DNA from: Candidatus Chloroploca asiatica
GTDB taxonomy: Bacteria; Chloroflexota; Chloroflexia; Chloroflexales; Chloroflexaceae
DNA: 40,222 bases
Assembly (NCBI RefSeq): GCF_002532075.1
Contig: NZ_LYXE01000114.1
Coordinates: 1 to 40,222 of the forward strand
Direction of reading: 5' to 3'
In this document: in pieces, positions 8,359 to 15,844 of the stretch
Numbering within the stretch: the stretch's first letter is position 1
Layout: each line of letters starts with the position of its first letter
Made by a program: the position numbers and the translations under genes
Notes under the pieces: generated by a model
What the model was told of the DNA's origin: nothing
What the model saw: only the letters and a program-made list of their open reading frames with translations
Databases searched by the model: none

Positions 8359-10025
8359 TGCCTACGTCCGCCGAACAACGTGATACCGCCCGCTTTCATG
8401 AACAGATGACGGCGACCTATCGGGCTTGGGTCGCCTATTTGCAGGCCCAGCGCACCTTGCTTGAGGTGCAGGCTGACCGCCAGCGTACCTTTGCCTTTGA
8501 GTTGACGCACAGCCGTGAACAGGAAGCCCAGGCGGCCCAGGCCACGCTCGACGGCATTGCCCCGGCACAACGGGCGCTCTTTGACGCGGTGCTCAATCAG
8601 GAGCGCGACACGATCCGGGCGAACGGGCAGCATGATCCCCGTCTGGCGGCTCAGGCGACGACGGATCCGGATCAGATCCACCGCGCCGCTTTGCAGCACC
8701 TGCTGAACGATGCCCAGGGGTTGGCGACCGAAGATGGCCGGGGCTTGTTGCCACGGGGGACACCCGACGAGCCGCGCTGGTATAGCGTCGATGTCCATGC
8801 GTTGACCATGGCTCCCACTGAGGCGCAGTATGCCCTGGGTGCCGGGGGCACGTCTGAGCGCGCCCGGCTCGCACGCACCGTGATGATCTGTGTCAGCCTG
8901 ATTCTCGTCATCCTCATCTGGATGCTCTGGCCGCGCGCCGAGGCGGTTTCGCGGGCGACACCACCCCCGCCGCTCACCGTCAATGGCACGCTCGTTACGC
9001 CGTGGCCCCTGGACACCCTGCACCTCACCGCTGCCGATGGCACGACGACGGTGTTGACCGTGACCCAGACCGCCCGCGAGGCCGGATGGCCCACGCTCCG
9101 CGAGGGTACCCAGGCGGTTTGGGCAGCGGCGACCTGGCTCCCCCTGCGCTTCTGCGTGCCGGCGCTGCTGCTGGCTGACGCCACCACGGTGACCCTGCCC
9201 GGTGGCGCTGACACCCCGACCCGCGTAGGGCACCTGACGACCGACCGCCTCAGCCAGGCCGATCTCCAGATCGACGCGTGTGAGCCGAAAAGTACTGTGA
9301 CGCCCCGGCTGGCGCTGTTGCAGATCGTTGCCCCCGCTGAGCCACGTGCGCTGGGTCAGGCGGTGACGCTCCCGGACGGAACCGCGCTTACGGTTGACCG
9401 CTTCATCTTGACCGGGCGCGGCGAAGATCCCGCCTTGCCCGCGCAGCAGGCCCGCCTCACCGTCATGGTCACGAGCTCCGCGCCGGTGGATTGGCCGCTG
9501 GTGGCCCCCACCCTGCGCTTGCCCAATGGCACGGCCCTGCTGCCCAGTGCGCTGACGAACACCCCTACCGGGAGTGCCGTGCAGTACCTGGTTCCTCACC
9601 CCCACAGCCCGCTTGACGTGACCTGGAGTCTCAGCCCCGCGCCGCCTGCTGCGCTGCTGCGCTGGCGCACCTTGCTGGAGCCACCGCTCAGTCGCGAGGA
9701 GGTGTTGCGGACGGCGTTGGTGGTCGAGGCCGTCACGGTCACCGCCACGCACCTGGCGACCTACGATCTGAGCGTGACGGTGCGGAATCAGCATCGTGAG
9801 CCTTTGTTGCTCACGGCGACCGATATCAGTCTGACCGTTCAAGAGCGCCCACTCGTGATGCCAGCCATGACCGATCTGCGCACCCCCTTGGCCCCGGGGG
9901 CAACCCGCACCCTGACCGTCACGGTACCAACCCAGGCCCAGGGTCGCATGCTCTTGCAGGTCGGGCCGACGCGCATGGAACTTCGCCCGCACCTGGCCCC
10001 TGAGCAGGGCCAGGCGTTACCGTGA
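8358..10025 (+). CDS. single-pass membrane protein of the transfer cluster, function unknown
   Basis: This gene encodes 555 residues from the ATG at 8358, seven bases after ACAGGAG; a GTG three bases earlier is possible. Residues 1-150 are hydrophilic, Gln/Ala/Glu-rich and probably helical, suited to the cytoplasm. A single membrane helix lies at about 174-192 (V-M-I-C-V-S-L-I-L-V-I-L-I-W). The remaining 360 residues are Thr/Val-rich and beta-like, with repeated L-T-V-T type strands, and would lie outside. The topology (N-in, one helix, large outer domain) resembles bitopic VirB8/TcpC or VirB10-type components, but no signature was recognised, so this is only a structural analogy. It is translationally coupled to the preceding gene. 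Confidence 0.6.
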   Translation: MPTSAEQRDTARFHEQMTATYRAWVAYLQAQRTLLEVQADRQRTFAFELTHSREQEAQAAQATLDGIAPAQRALFDAVLNQERDTIRANGQHDPRLAAQATTDPDQIHRAALQHLLNDAQGLATEDGRGLLPRGTPDEPRWYSVDVHALTMAPTEAQYALGAGGTSERARLARTVMICVSLILVILIWMLWPRAEAVSRATPPPPLTVNGTLVTPWPLDTLHLTAADGTTTVLTVTQTAREAGWPTLREGTQAVWAAATWLPLRFCVPALLLADATTVTLPGGADTPTRVGHLTTDRLSQADLQIDACEPKSTVTPRLALLQIVAPAEPRALGQAVTLPDGTALTVDRFILTGRGEDPALPAQQARLTVMVTSSAPVDWPLVAPTLRLPNGTALLPSALTNTPTGSAVQYLVPHPHSPLDVTWSLSPAPPAALLRWRTLLEPPLSREEVLRTALVVEAVTVTATHLATYDLSVTVRNQHREPLLLTATDISLTVQERPLVMPAMTDLRTPLAPGATRTLTVTVPTQAQGRMLLQVGPTRMELRPHLAPEQGQALP

Positions 10026-10048
10026 GGCAGGTAGAGGGAGGAGAAACG

Positions 10049-10417
10049 ATGAAACATACCCAACCGATGGCAGGATGGCGCCGCCACACGGGGTGTGGAC
10101 AGCCCACCCGCCAGTGCCTGGCAACGCTCGCCGCTGGGCGCTGGTATCGGCTGCGCCAGCGCCTGCGCGCCAGACCGGAGCCCCGTCCTGCGGACGCGCC
10201 GTGTCCCTGTCGGTCGCCACCTGGTGCATCAGCTCAGCCGGGGGGCAGATGGCTGCCCCCGCGACGAACGTTCGGCAAACGGTTGCCACGACGGCAGGCC
10301 CTGACCGCAAGGCGGATGCCTGCCCTAGCCCAAAGGAGACGCCGGTGGAAGCGATTACGACGATGTTCACCACGCTGCAAACGAGTTTGTTGTCGTTGGT
10401 GCTGCCCACAGCAGTGA
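10049..10417 (+). CDS. doubtful Arg-rich ORF, or 5' part of the pilin gene before a frameshift
   Basis: The ATG at 10049 has a strong ribosome binding site (GGGAGGAG at 10036-10043), yet the frame gives a 122-residue Arg/Pro-rich protein with no recognisable domain that overlaps the first 70 bases of the pilin gene. From about 10190 the coding character seems to move to the frame used by the pilin, where a plausible leader with a hydrophobic stretch (A-V-S-L-S-V-A-T-W) can be read. Either this is a small separate gene or the pilin once began at 10049 and a frameshift now splits it. The sequence alone cannot decide. Confidence 0.3.
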   Translation: MKHTQPMAGWRRHTGCGQPTRQCLATLAAGRWYRLRQRLRARPEPRPADAPCPCRSPPGASAQPGGRWLPPRRTFGKRLPRRQALTARRMPALAQRRRRWKRLRRCSPRCKRVCCRWCCPQQ

Positions 10418-10599
10418 TTGCGTTGGTCTTGTGGTTTTTGATGAACGCCCTGGCTCCGGTCATTCCCGACTGGGCCCAGGCGGCCCGGGGGCATTTGCAA
10501 CGGGTCTTGTTAGGGGTGGTGGTGGTGGGGTTTGCGACCACGATTGTGACGGCCCTCTACGGCCTCGGTGGGGCGGGTGGGGCGGTCGGCGGGGGGTAA
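10345..10599 (+). CDS. VirB2/TrbC-like pilin subunit
   Basis: This gene encodes an 84-residue protein from GTG 10345, six bases after AAAGGAG. It has two hydrophobic helices (about residues 13-35 and 53-72) separated by a short basic/polar loop (P-D-W-A-Q-A-A-R-G-H-L-Q-R) and a Gly-rich C-terminal end. This is the usual layout of small VirB2/TrbC-type transfer pilins and of related two-helix proteins encoded before PrgI/VirB3 and VirB4 genes. No long cleaved leader is present with this start; an upstream in-frame extension exists (see 10049). The gene is followed by two strong stem-loops that could raise or protect its transcript relative to the genes downstream. Confidence 0.6.
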   Translation: MEAITTMFTTLQTSLLSLVLPTAVIALVLWFLMNALAPVIPDWAQAARGHLQRVLLGVVVVGFATTIVTALYGLGGAGGAVGGG

Positions 10600-10618
10600 G
10601 TACCACGCCGGGTGGTGC

Positions 10619-10644
10619 GTCCTGCCCCCATGGGGTGGCAGGAC
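10619..10644 (+). promoter_or_regulatory. stem-loop after the pilin gene
   Basis: GTCCTGCC at 10619-10626 pairs with GGCAGGAC at 10637-10644, and the loop can add CCC/GGG pairs. No T-run follows, so it is not a classical terminator. Its place between the pilin and PrgI-like genes suggests mRNA processing, stabilisation or attenuation. Confidence 0.5.
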
Positions 10645-10695
10645 GTTCCTGACGCCCTACCGTTGCCCCGTTTGCAGGCGGTAGGCGTCAGGAAC
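10645..10695 (+). promoter_or_regulatory. long stem-loop between pilin and PrgI-like genes
   Basis: GTTCCTGACGCC(C)TACCG at 10645-10662 pairs with CGGTAGGCGTCAGGAAC at 10679-10695, about 17 bp with a single bulged C and a 16-base loop. It starts directly after the stem-loop at 10619-10644. The pair of stems likely limits read-through or protects the 3' end of the pilin message. No U-tract follows. Confidence 0.5.
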
Positions 10696-10734
10696 ATTGC
10701 TGGCTTGTGTCCTGAGCATGGGGAGGAGCGCGTT

Positions 10735-11208
10735 ATGCCGTATCGCATGTTAGAAGAGTTGCATAATCGCCGCAAAGAAAAGGTAGCGGTCTTGCTCACG
10801 TTTGAGCATCTGGTGGGCATCATTCTCGTGGTGCTCCCGTGTGTGGTGGTTTCTGCGGGCTTGCCGCTGCTGGTGCGCGCCCCGCTCATCATTGGGGCCG
10901 CGCTGTTGGGACTGGCGTTGACCCTCGATGTGGGCGGCATGGCAATCTATGAACACCTCCTCTGGCAGCTACGCGGGCAGCTACGCATGCGCATGCATGG
11001 CCGGATCATCACCCCGGAGATGCTCACCGGTACCGTGCAAAGTGAACGCCGTGAACGTCCGCTAGCGGTCGATGGGCCGGTGCAGATCGTGCGCGATCCG
11101 CGCCAGCGCCGCCGCCCGCCCGTCCCGAAGGTGAGCACGCCTGACGCGCTCACGCCCGCGCCGTTGCGTGATGACCCGCTCGCTGAGCCGCAGCCTGCGG
11201 CTGATTGA
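10735..11208 (+). CDS. PrgI/VirB3-like small membrane protein
   Basis: This gene encodes 157 residues. The start is ATG 10735 after GGGGAGGAG. A basic N terminus (L-E-E-L-H-N-R-R-K-E-K) precedes two adjacent membrane helices at about 27-46 and 48-66, then an amphipathic stretch and a hydrophilic, Arg/Pro-rich C-terminal half. Two close N-terminal helices directly upstream of a VirB4 gene fit the PrgI family of Gram-positive-type conjugation systems and its VirB3 counterpart. The Pro-rich tail is longer than usual for the family. Confidence 0.6.
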   Translation: MPYRMLEELHNRRKEKVAVLLTFEHLVGIILVVLPCVVVSAGLPLLVRAPLIIGAALLGLALTLDVGGMAIYEHLLWQLRGQLRMRMHGRIITPEMLTGTVQSERRERPLAVDGPVQIVRDPRQRRRPPVPKVSTPDALTPAPLRDDPLAEPQPAAD

Positions 11209-11214
11209 CCCGCC

Positions 11215-11238
11215 GCTGACGCCGCTGGCGGCGTCAGC
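11215..11238 (+). promoter_or_regulatory. stem-loop upstream of the VirB4-like gene
   Basis: GCTGACGCCG and CGGCGTCAGC form a perfect 10-bp stem with loop CTGG, starting six bases after the PrgI-like stop and ending 17 bases before the VirB4-like start. No T-run follows. It could set relative expression of the two genes. Confidence 0.45.
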
Positions 11239-11255
11239 TATGAGCACGGAGTGCC

Positions 11256-13616
11256 ATGGATCTCTTTCAATTGCACAGTTTCCCGCTGGAACAAGTGGCT
11301 GACCGGGAGGGCTTTGAACGTCGGGTGGGCGCCTGGTTTGCCGCCCGTCCCTATCCGGCCCGCCTGCTGGCGCTCTCTCGCGGCTTTTCGTTGCAGACCG
11401 CCACCGAGCGCATGCGGCGTGAACAGGCTCCGCTGGCCTATCTCGCCCACGGCCTGGGCCCGTTGCTGCGGGCGATTGATGCCCTGGTTGACGGAACCGA
11501 GGCCCATGACCCTGCCCAGATCCTGCGTGCTTTGCCGGAGCCCATGGTGCCAATGCTGCTAACCCACCTGGCACCGTTTCCGGTGATGCAAGCGCTGGTG
11601 CAGGCCGCCGTGCGGGGCGAACCCTTGCCGGTCACTGACGCCCTCGTCGCCTGGGCGACGCTCGCCGATACCATCGTCCAGGTCTTCTGGCGGCTCCCGT
11701 GGATGCAAGAAATGATGGCGTTCTACCGCACGATGGAACAGGCCTATGTGCGCTCGGCGACCTACCTCTTGTTGACATGGCCGCCACCCGACGTTGCGCC
11801 GACGGTGCTCAGCACAACCTTACGCCACGCCTTTGGCCGTCCGGTGACGCACCTGCCTGTCATGCCCACGTTGCTGGGCTGTGCCTACCGTGAACATGCC
11901 ACCCGCCTGGAACCGTTGGAAGCTGGACAGCCCTGGTTGGCGGCGCTTCACTCCTATGATCTGCAGGATATCTGGGATGCCAGTACGCTGCACCCTCTGC
12001 TTGCCACGAACTACGATGTCATCCTGGCCCTCGATATTCAAACCATGACCCATCGTCAGGCGCAGCGTACGGCAGAACTTGCCTTCAATGCCGCCAACCT
12101 GGTCGCACGCGATCACCGCCTGCTGGATACCCGGGCGCAGCGGGTCACTGCCGATGCCACCCATGCCCTGCACGAACTGCACCACCAGACGCTCCATCGT
12201 CTCCAATTGGCGGTCATCGTCGGTGGCCGCGACCCCGACGACCTCGAGATCAATGTCGCAGAGACCCGTGACCGCTTGGGTTCCTCGTTGCGCCTGATGC
12301 GGGCCGCCGGGGCGCAGGCCGAAGTGCTCAAATTGTGTAGCCCGCTCCCCCGTACCCATCTCGAAGCACCCTGGAAGCCACGCACGCAATTGTCGCAGGC
12401 GGTCGGCTGCATGGCCGGGATTGTCGGGCTGCATCGCCCGACCGCCACCACGGGCATCTTCCTCGGGATTGATGCGCTGCGTCGTGCACCGGTCTTTATG
12501 GATCTTTTTCAGCAGCAACAAGCCGCGCATACGATTGTGCTCGGCAAATCGGGCTATGGCAAAACCGTCTTTATCAACCTCCTGGCGGAACGCGCGGCGG
12601 CCGTGCATGGCATGCAGGTGATTGGCATTGACGCCTTTGCCAATGGTCTGCGGGTCGCGGCGGCGCTGGCCGGGGCGGTCTGTTATCGGGTTGGGCTGGA
12701 ACAGACGGTCAATCTGCTTGACGTCGTCTTCGATACCGAGACTGACGGGGGGTGGTTGCCGAATCAGGTGCTGCATGTCGTCGGGCAACTGGCCTTGCTC
12801 TTTGGCCAACCCGGCCAGACAACCGATCATCGCCAAGCGTATCAGCCGCGCATCTTTTCCGTCCGCGAACGCGGCGTGCTGGGCCGCGTGATCCAGGCGC
12901 TCTATGAAACCCATGACGTGACCCCGGAAACCCCCATTGCGCACACCCCGCTGCTCGGCGATCTGTTGACCATGCTGGAAGCGGAAGTTAGCCCGGTGGC
13001 GCACGCCCTGGCCCTCGATTTGCGCTATTTGCTCTACGGCACGGAAGATCGCCACGCCACCACGCTCACCCCCGAAGGGGCCGCCTTTCATGGAGCCACC
13101 ACGATTGATTGGAATTTTCGCCGCGATGTGGTCTACTACGATTTTGCCCAGGTGCCCGAACTCTTGCGCCCGTTCTACTACCTCCAGGCGATTGGTGCCA
13201 TCCATCGTTATTTGCGCCTGCCTGGACGCGATCGTCAGCGCAAGATTTTTCTCGAAATTGATGAGTTTGGGTATGCCTCCCAGGTTGAGGAGGTCGTACG
13301 CCTGGCGCACGCGATTAGCAAAACGGCCCGCAAGTATGGCTGCGGGATCGTGCTGGTCGATCAGAACCCCTCGACCTTCTTTGGCACCGAGACCGGACGC
13401 CAGATCTATGAACAAGCGGCGGCGCGCATCTTCTTCCACCTGGAACCGAGTGCCGCCCAGGAAGTGGCCGCAGCCTTGCCCGACGTGCCCCCCGCGTACC
13501 TCGCCTTCTTGCCACGGGCTGAACCGGGTGAATGTCTGGCCGTGCTGCGCAATGATGTCTATCAGCTGAATGTGGAACTCAATCGTCGCGAAGCCCACAG
13601 TTTTATGGGGTCGTGA
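11256..13616 (+). CDS. VirB4/TraC-family conjugation ATPase
   Basis: This gene encodes 786 residues, a usual length for VirB4-type ATPases. The start is ATG 11256 after GGAG. The N-terminal 420 residues are the less conserved VirB4 N domain. The C-terminal motor domain has Walker A G-K-S-G-Y-G-K-T at 430-437 and Walker B K-I-F-L-E-I-D-E-F-G with Asp669-Glu670, followed by K-T-A-R-K-Y-G-C-G-I-V-L-V-D-Q-N-P, the usual motif region with the conserved Gln. VirB4 proteins power pilus assembly and substrate transfer at the inner face of the membrane. Together with the PrgI-like and pilin genes just upstream it forms the core of a type IV secretion system. This is the firmest assignment in the cluster. 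Confidence 0.9.
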   Translation: MDLFQLHSFPLEQVADREGFERRVGAWFAARPYPARLLALSRGFSLQTATERMRREQAPLAYLAHGLGPLLRAIDALVDGTEAHDPAQILRALPEPMVPMLLTHLAPFPVMQALVQAAVRGEPLPVTDALVAWATLADTIVQVFWRLPWMQEMMAFYRTMEQAYVRSATYLLLTWPPPDVAPTVLSTTLRHAFGRPVTHLPVMPTLLGCAYREHATRLEPLEAGQPWLAALHSYDLQDIWDASTLHPLLATNYDVILALDIQTMTHRQAQRTAELAFNAANLVARDHRLLDTRAQRVTADATHALHELHHQTLHRLQLAVIVGGRDPDDLEINVAETRDRLGSSLRLMRAAGAQAEVLKLCSPLPRTHLEAPWKPRTQLSQAVGCMAGIVGLHRPTATTGIFLGIDALRRAPVFMDLFQQQQAAHTIVLGKSGYGKTVFINLLAERAAAVHGMQVIGIDAFANGLRVAAALAGAVCYRVGLEQTVNLLDVVFDTETDGGWLPNQVLHVVGQLALLFGQPGQTTDHRQAYQPRIFSVRERGVLGRVIQALYETHDVTPETPIAHTPLLGDLLTMLEAEVSPVAHALALDLRYLLYGTEDRHATTLTPEGAAFHGATTIDWNFRRDVVYYDFAQVPELLRPFYYLQAIGAIHRYLRLPGRDRQRKIFLEIDEFGYASQVEEVVRLAHAISKTARKYGCGIVLVDQNPSTFFGTETGRQIYEQAAARIFFHLEPSAAQEVAAALPDVPPAYLAFLPRAEPGECLAVLRNDVYQLNVELNRREAHSFMGS

Positions 13617-13662
13617 CCGCGTCGCCGTGTGACGTGGCCCGGCTCGTCGAAAGAGGAATGTT

Positions 13663-14127
13663 ATGCAATGCTTCCCACACGTACGCGGGGCGCTGCTCCT
13701 CGTCCCCTGTCTCATCGCGCTCACCTGCGCGCTTACGGGCTGTGGGGCGACCCAGTCGACCGGGTCTGCGGCTTCGGTGCATACGGCGTGGGTGACAGCG
13801 GTGCGTACCAATGACCATGCTGCGGCGCTGACCGTCGTGGCTCCGGAATGGTCGGAAGGAGCGGTCGCGCAGGTCGTGCTGACAATGCAGGATCAGCTCC
13901 ACAACCCGCGCTCACGCACCGGAGCCCTGCGCGAACTGACCATGCTTGACCCAACCGACGCCGGGGCCGGCATGACCGGTGTAAGCATCTGGGCGTTCAC
14001 GGAGGTGACCTGGTGCTACCACACCCGGATGGCGGCCAGTCCGTCCGGGTGGGTCGTGACCCACTGGGGGACGGGCGCGTGCCCGCCCGGTCTGCGACAA
14101 CCCTGGGAGGAGGAACCGAGCTCATGA
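13663..14127 (+). CDS. small predicted lipoprotein
   Basis: This gene encodes 154 residues. The ATG at 13663 follows AAGAGGA. The signal peptide ends in lipobox L-T-G-C with Cys27. The mature part begins with a helical stretch containing W-V-T-A-V-R-T-N-D-H-A-A-A-L, a pattern like the first helix of NTF2-like small lipoproteins, and ends with a Trp-rich, strand-like section. Its stop overlaps the next start (ATGA at 14124). It may be the lipoprotein of the secretion channel (VirB7-like position), but that is inference from position only. Confidence 0.6.
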   Translation: MQCFPHVRGALLLVPCLIALTCALTGCGATQSTGSAASVHTAWVTAVRTNDHAAALTVVAPEWSEGAVAQVVLTMQDQLHNPRSRTGALRELTMLDPTDAGAGMTGVSIWAFTEVTWCYHTRMAASPSGWVVTHWGTGACPPGLRQPWEEEPSS

Positions 14128-14795
14128 TCCATCCATGGATTTTGTGGCGGCTGGAAGTGCCGGCGGAGGCGTGCGTGCTGGATAGGGACGCCTGGCAGGC
14201 GGCGGTACGGCTGCATCTGCGCTATAGCGCGGTCGCGGCCATGACCCTGCGTGTCCGGGGACGGGAGCAGGCGTATGTGACGCTGGAAGGATGCGAGGGC
14301 TGCTTGCGCCAGGCCTGTCGTCCCGGCTGTCGCTCGGCCCTCTTCCGACGGGTGCTGACCAGGTCACTGCCAGGCAGTGACCTGGGCCTGGTCGCGGCCC
14401 CGCAAGGGCTGGCGACCCGCCCCACCGAGCGGGTTGTGGTGCTTTGGCCCGGGCGCACGGCCCGGCCATTTGAACTGACCCGTTGGGACGAGGCCCGGCT
14501 GATCGTCTCTTGGACGGGGTCGCGCCAGGTGCGGGTGGGGGCGTTGCTCGCGGTCGAGGACGATGGCCCCGATCCAGCCGAGGTCGCACGGGCAGCCGGG
14601 TGGTTGGTGCTGCCAGGCAGCGGGCTCTTCGGCCCCCGCCTGGCTCGTCAGCCCAAACCGACCCCGCGACGCTGGCTGGGGGCCCGCTGGCCGGGCGCGG
14701 TACCCCTTTTGTTGACTCCGTGGGTGGGCGGCCAGCCTGGCTCTGCCCTCGCAGGCGACGCTGACCTGGCCGCATCGCCCCAGGTGTGGGAGTGA
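14124..14795 (+). CDS. conserved-position protein with a Cys cluster, function unknown
   Basis: This gene encodes 223 residues, starting at the ATGA overlap with the lipoprotein gene and preceded by GGGAGGAGG. There is no signal peptide or membrane helix. A cluster C-E-G-C-L-R-Q-A-C-R-P-G-C near residues 56-68 (spacing C-x2-C-x4-C-x3-C) could bind zinc or an iron-sulphur cluster. The middle holds beta-like segments with V-V-V-L-W-P-G. The C-terminal third is Pro/Arg/Trp-rich. A 25-base palindrome lies inside the gene at 14360-14384. No family was recognised; its position between a lipoprotein and a replication-relaxation gene suggests a DNA-handling or accessory transfer role at most. Confidence 0.55.
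   Translation: MIHPWILWRLEVPAEACVLDRDAWQAAVRLHLRYSAVAAMTLRVRGREQAYVTLEGCEGCLRQACRPGCRSALFRRVLTRSLPGSDLGLVAAPQGLATRPTERVVVLWPGRTARPFELTRWDEARLIVSWTGSRQVRVGALLAVEDDGPDPAEVARAAGWLVLPGSGLFGPRLARQPKPTPRRWLGARWPGAVPLLLTPWVGGQPGSALAGDADLAASPQVWE
14360..14384. repeat. perfect 25-base palindrome inside the Cys-cluster gene
   Basis: CAGGTCACTGCC, a central A, and GGCAGTGACCTG form a perfect 12-bp inverted repeat around one base at 14360-14384. Such odd-length symmetry suits binding by a dimeric protein, or a hairpin in the transcript. It codes for S-L-P-G-S-D-L in the host gene, so it may be chance. Confidence 0.55.
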
Positions 14796-14854
14796 CAATC
14801 GCACGTGCACGGCGTGCCCGCGCTGGTGCTGCGCACCTCATCAGGAAAGGGTCT

Positions 14855-15844
14855 ATGGCTTCTTCATCTTCCGCCGTTCCGTCCACCCCGTCCGCTGCCG
14901 CGTTACCGCGCATGCGGTTGCAACCGCGCGATGTCGCGATGCTCGCCTCGCTCGCTGAGGCGCGGTATCTGACCGCCTGGGCGCTTGAATGGCTCCATTT
15001 TCCGAGTTGGCGCACCCGCTATCATGCGGCCGTGACGGCCGGTACGGTCAGTCGGTATCAGGCGAGCTCGAACCTCTATCACCGACTGGGGTTGCTGCAA
15101 GCGCATGGCTTGATCATCCGGTTGGCCCGGATCGCCGATAGTTTGACGGTACGGGTGCGGCGCAGTGCCGATGCGTATGCGCTGACCCCGCTGGGGGCCA
15201 CGATCCTGACGGAATATGGCCCCCTGGAACCAGAACAGATCTGGTGTGATGATCATCGCAGCAAAGCCCTGCAAAACTTTGAGCATCGGATCGCGATTGG
15301 CGTCTGCTACGCCGCCTTGCGGGCCGAAGCCACCTATCGTCACCGGACACTCACGCACTGGCGGGGCGATCATCAGTTGGCACGCCAGGCCTACGACCGC
15401 GTCCCGATCAGCGGCCAACGCGACCCCGAGCCGGTCTTGCCGGATGCCACCTGCCTCTTCGACGGCGAACGTCTTGTGCTCGAACTCGATCGCGGCACTC
15501 GCCCGCTCCGCTCCTGGTACCGGAAAGCTCAGGCCTACGACGCCTACCAGGGCCACCCGTTGTTGCAGCAACGCTATGGCACTGCTCACTTCCGCGTGCT
15601 TGTGGTGGCCCCGAGCATGACGCGCCTGCAGCGAATCGCCGAAGAAGTGGTCAAAGTCAACCGCCAAACGGCGGCGGACTATCTCTTTCTGCCCGAAACC
15701 CATGTGCATCCGACGACCATTCGCCGGGGTTGGTTCGGCATCGGCACCGTGGTGTGGACAACCAACCAGGTCGTCGATCGTCTTGTGGAGCAACCGCAGG
15801 TCACGCTGGCCCCGAGTCACCTCTGGGAGCCAACACCATCATGA
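14855..15844 (+). CDS. replication-relaxation family winged-helix protein
   Basis: This gene encodes 329 residues from ATG 14855 (AGGAAAGG upstream); an earlier start at 14786 would add a region without signals. After a Ser/Ala-rich leader, residues 25-130 read as a winged helix: R-D-V-A-M-L-A-S-L-A-E-A-R-Y-L-T-A, a wing region, then Y-A-L-T-P-L-G. The C-terminal half, with N-F-E-H-R-I-A-I-G, L-V-L-E-L-D-R-G-T and R-V-L-V-V-A-P-S, follows the replication-relaxation (Replic_Relax) family found on plasmids and conjugative elements. Those proteins are implicated in plasmid replication or DNA processing, with a nuclease-like fold in the C-terminal part. The gene overlaps the coupling-protein gene as ATGA at 15841-15844, which fits a role in preparing DNA for transfer. 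Confidence 0.7.
   Translation: MASSSSAVPSTPSAAALPRMRLQPRDVAMLASLAEARYLTAWALEWLHFPSWRTRYHAAVTAGTVSRYQASSNLYHRLGLLQAHGLIIRLARIADSLTVRVRRSADAYALTPLGATILTEYGPLEPEQIWCDDHRSKALQNFEHRIAIGVCYAALRAEATYRHRTLTHWRGDHQLARQAYDRVPISGQRDPEPVLPDATCLFDGERLVLELDRGTRPLRSWYRKAQAYDAYQGHPLLQQRYGTAHFRVLVVAPSMTRLQRIAEEVVKVNRQTAADYLFLPETHVHPTTIRRGWFGIGTVVWTTNQVVDRLVEQPQVTLAPSHLWEPTPS

Noticed and set aside
11820-13811. 663-residue open frame on the minus strand
   Set aside because: It lies opposite the VirB4-like ATPase, which has clear Walker motifs. No ribosome binding site or domain supports the antisense frame.
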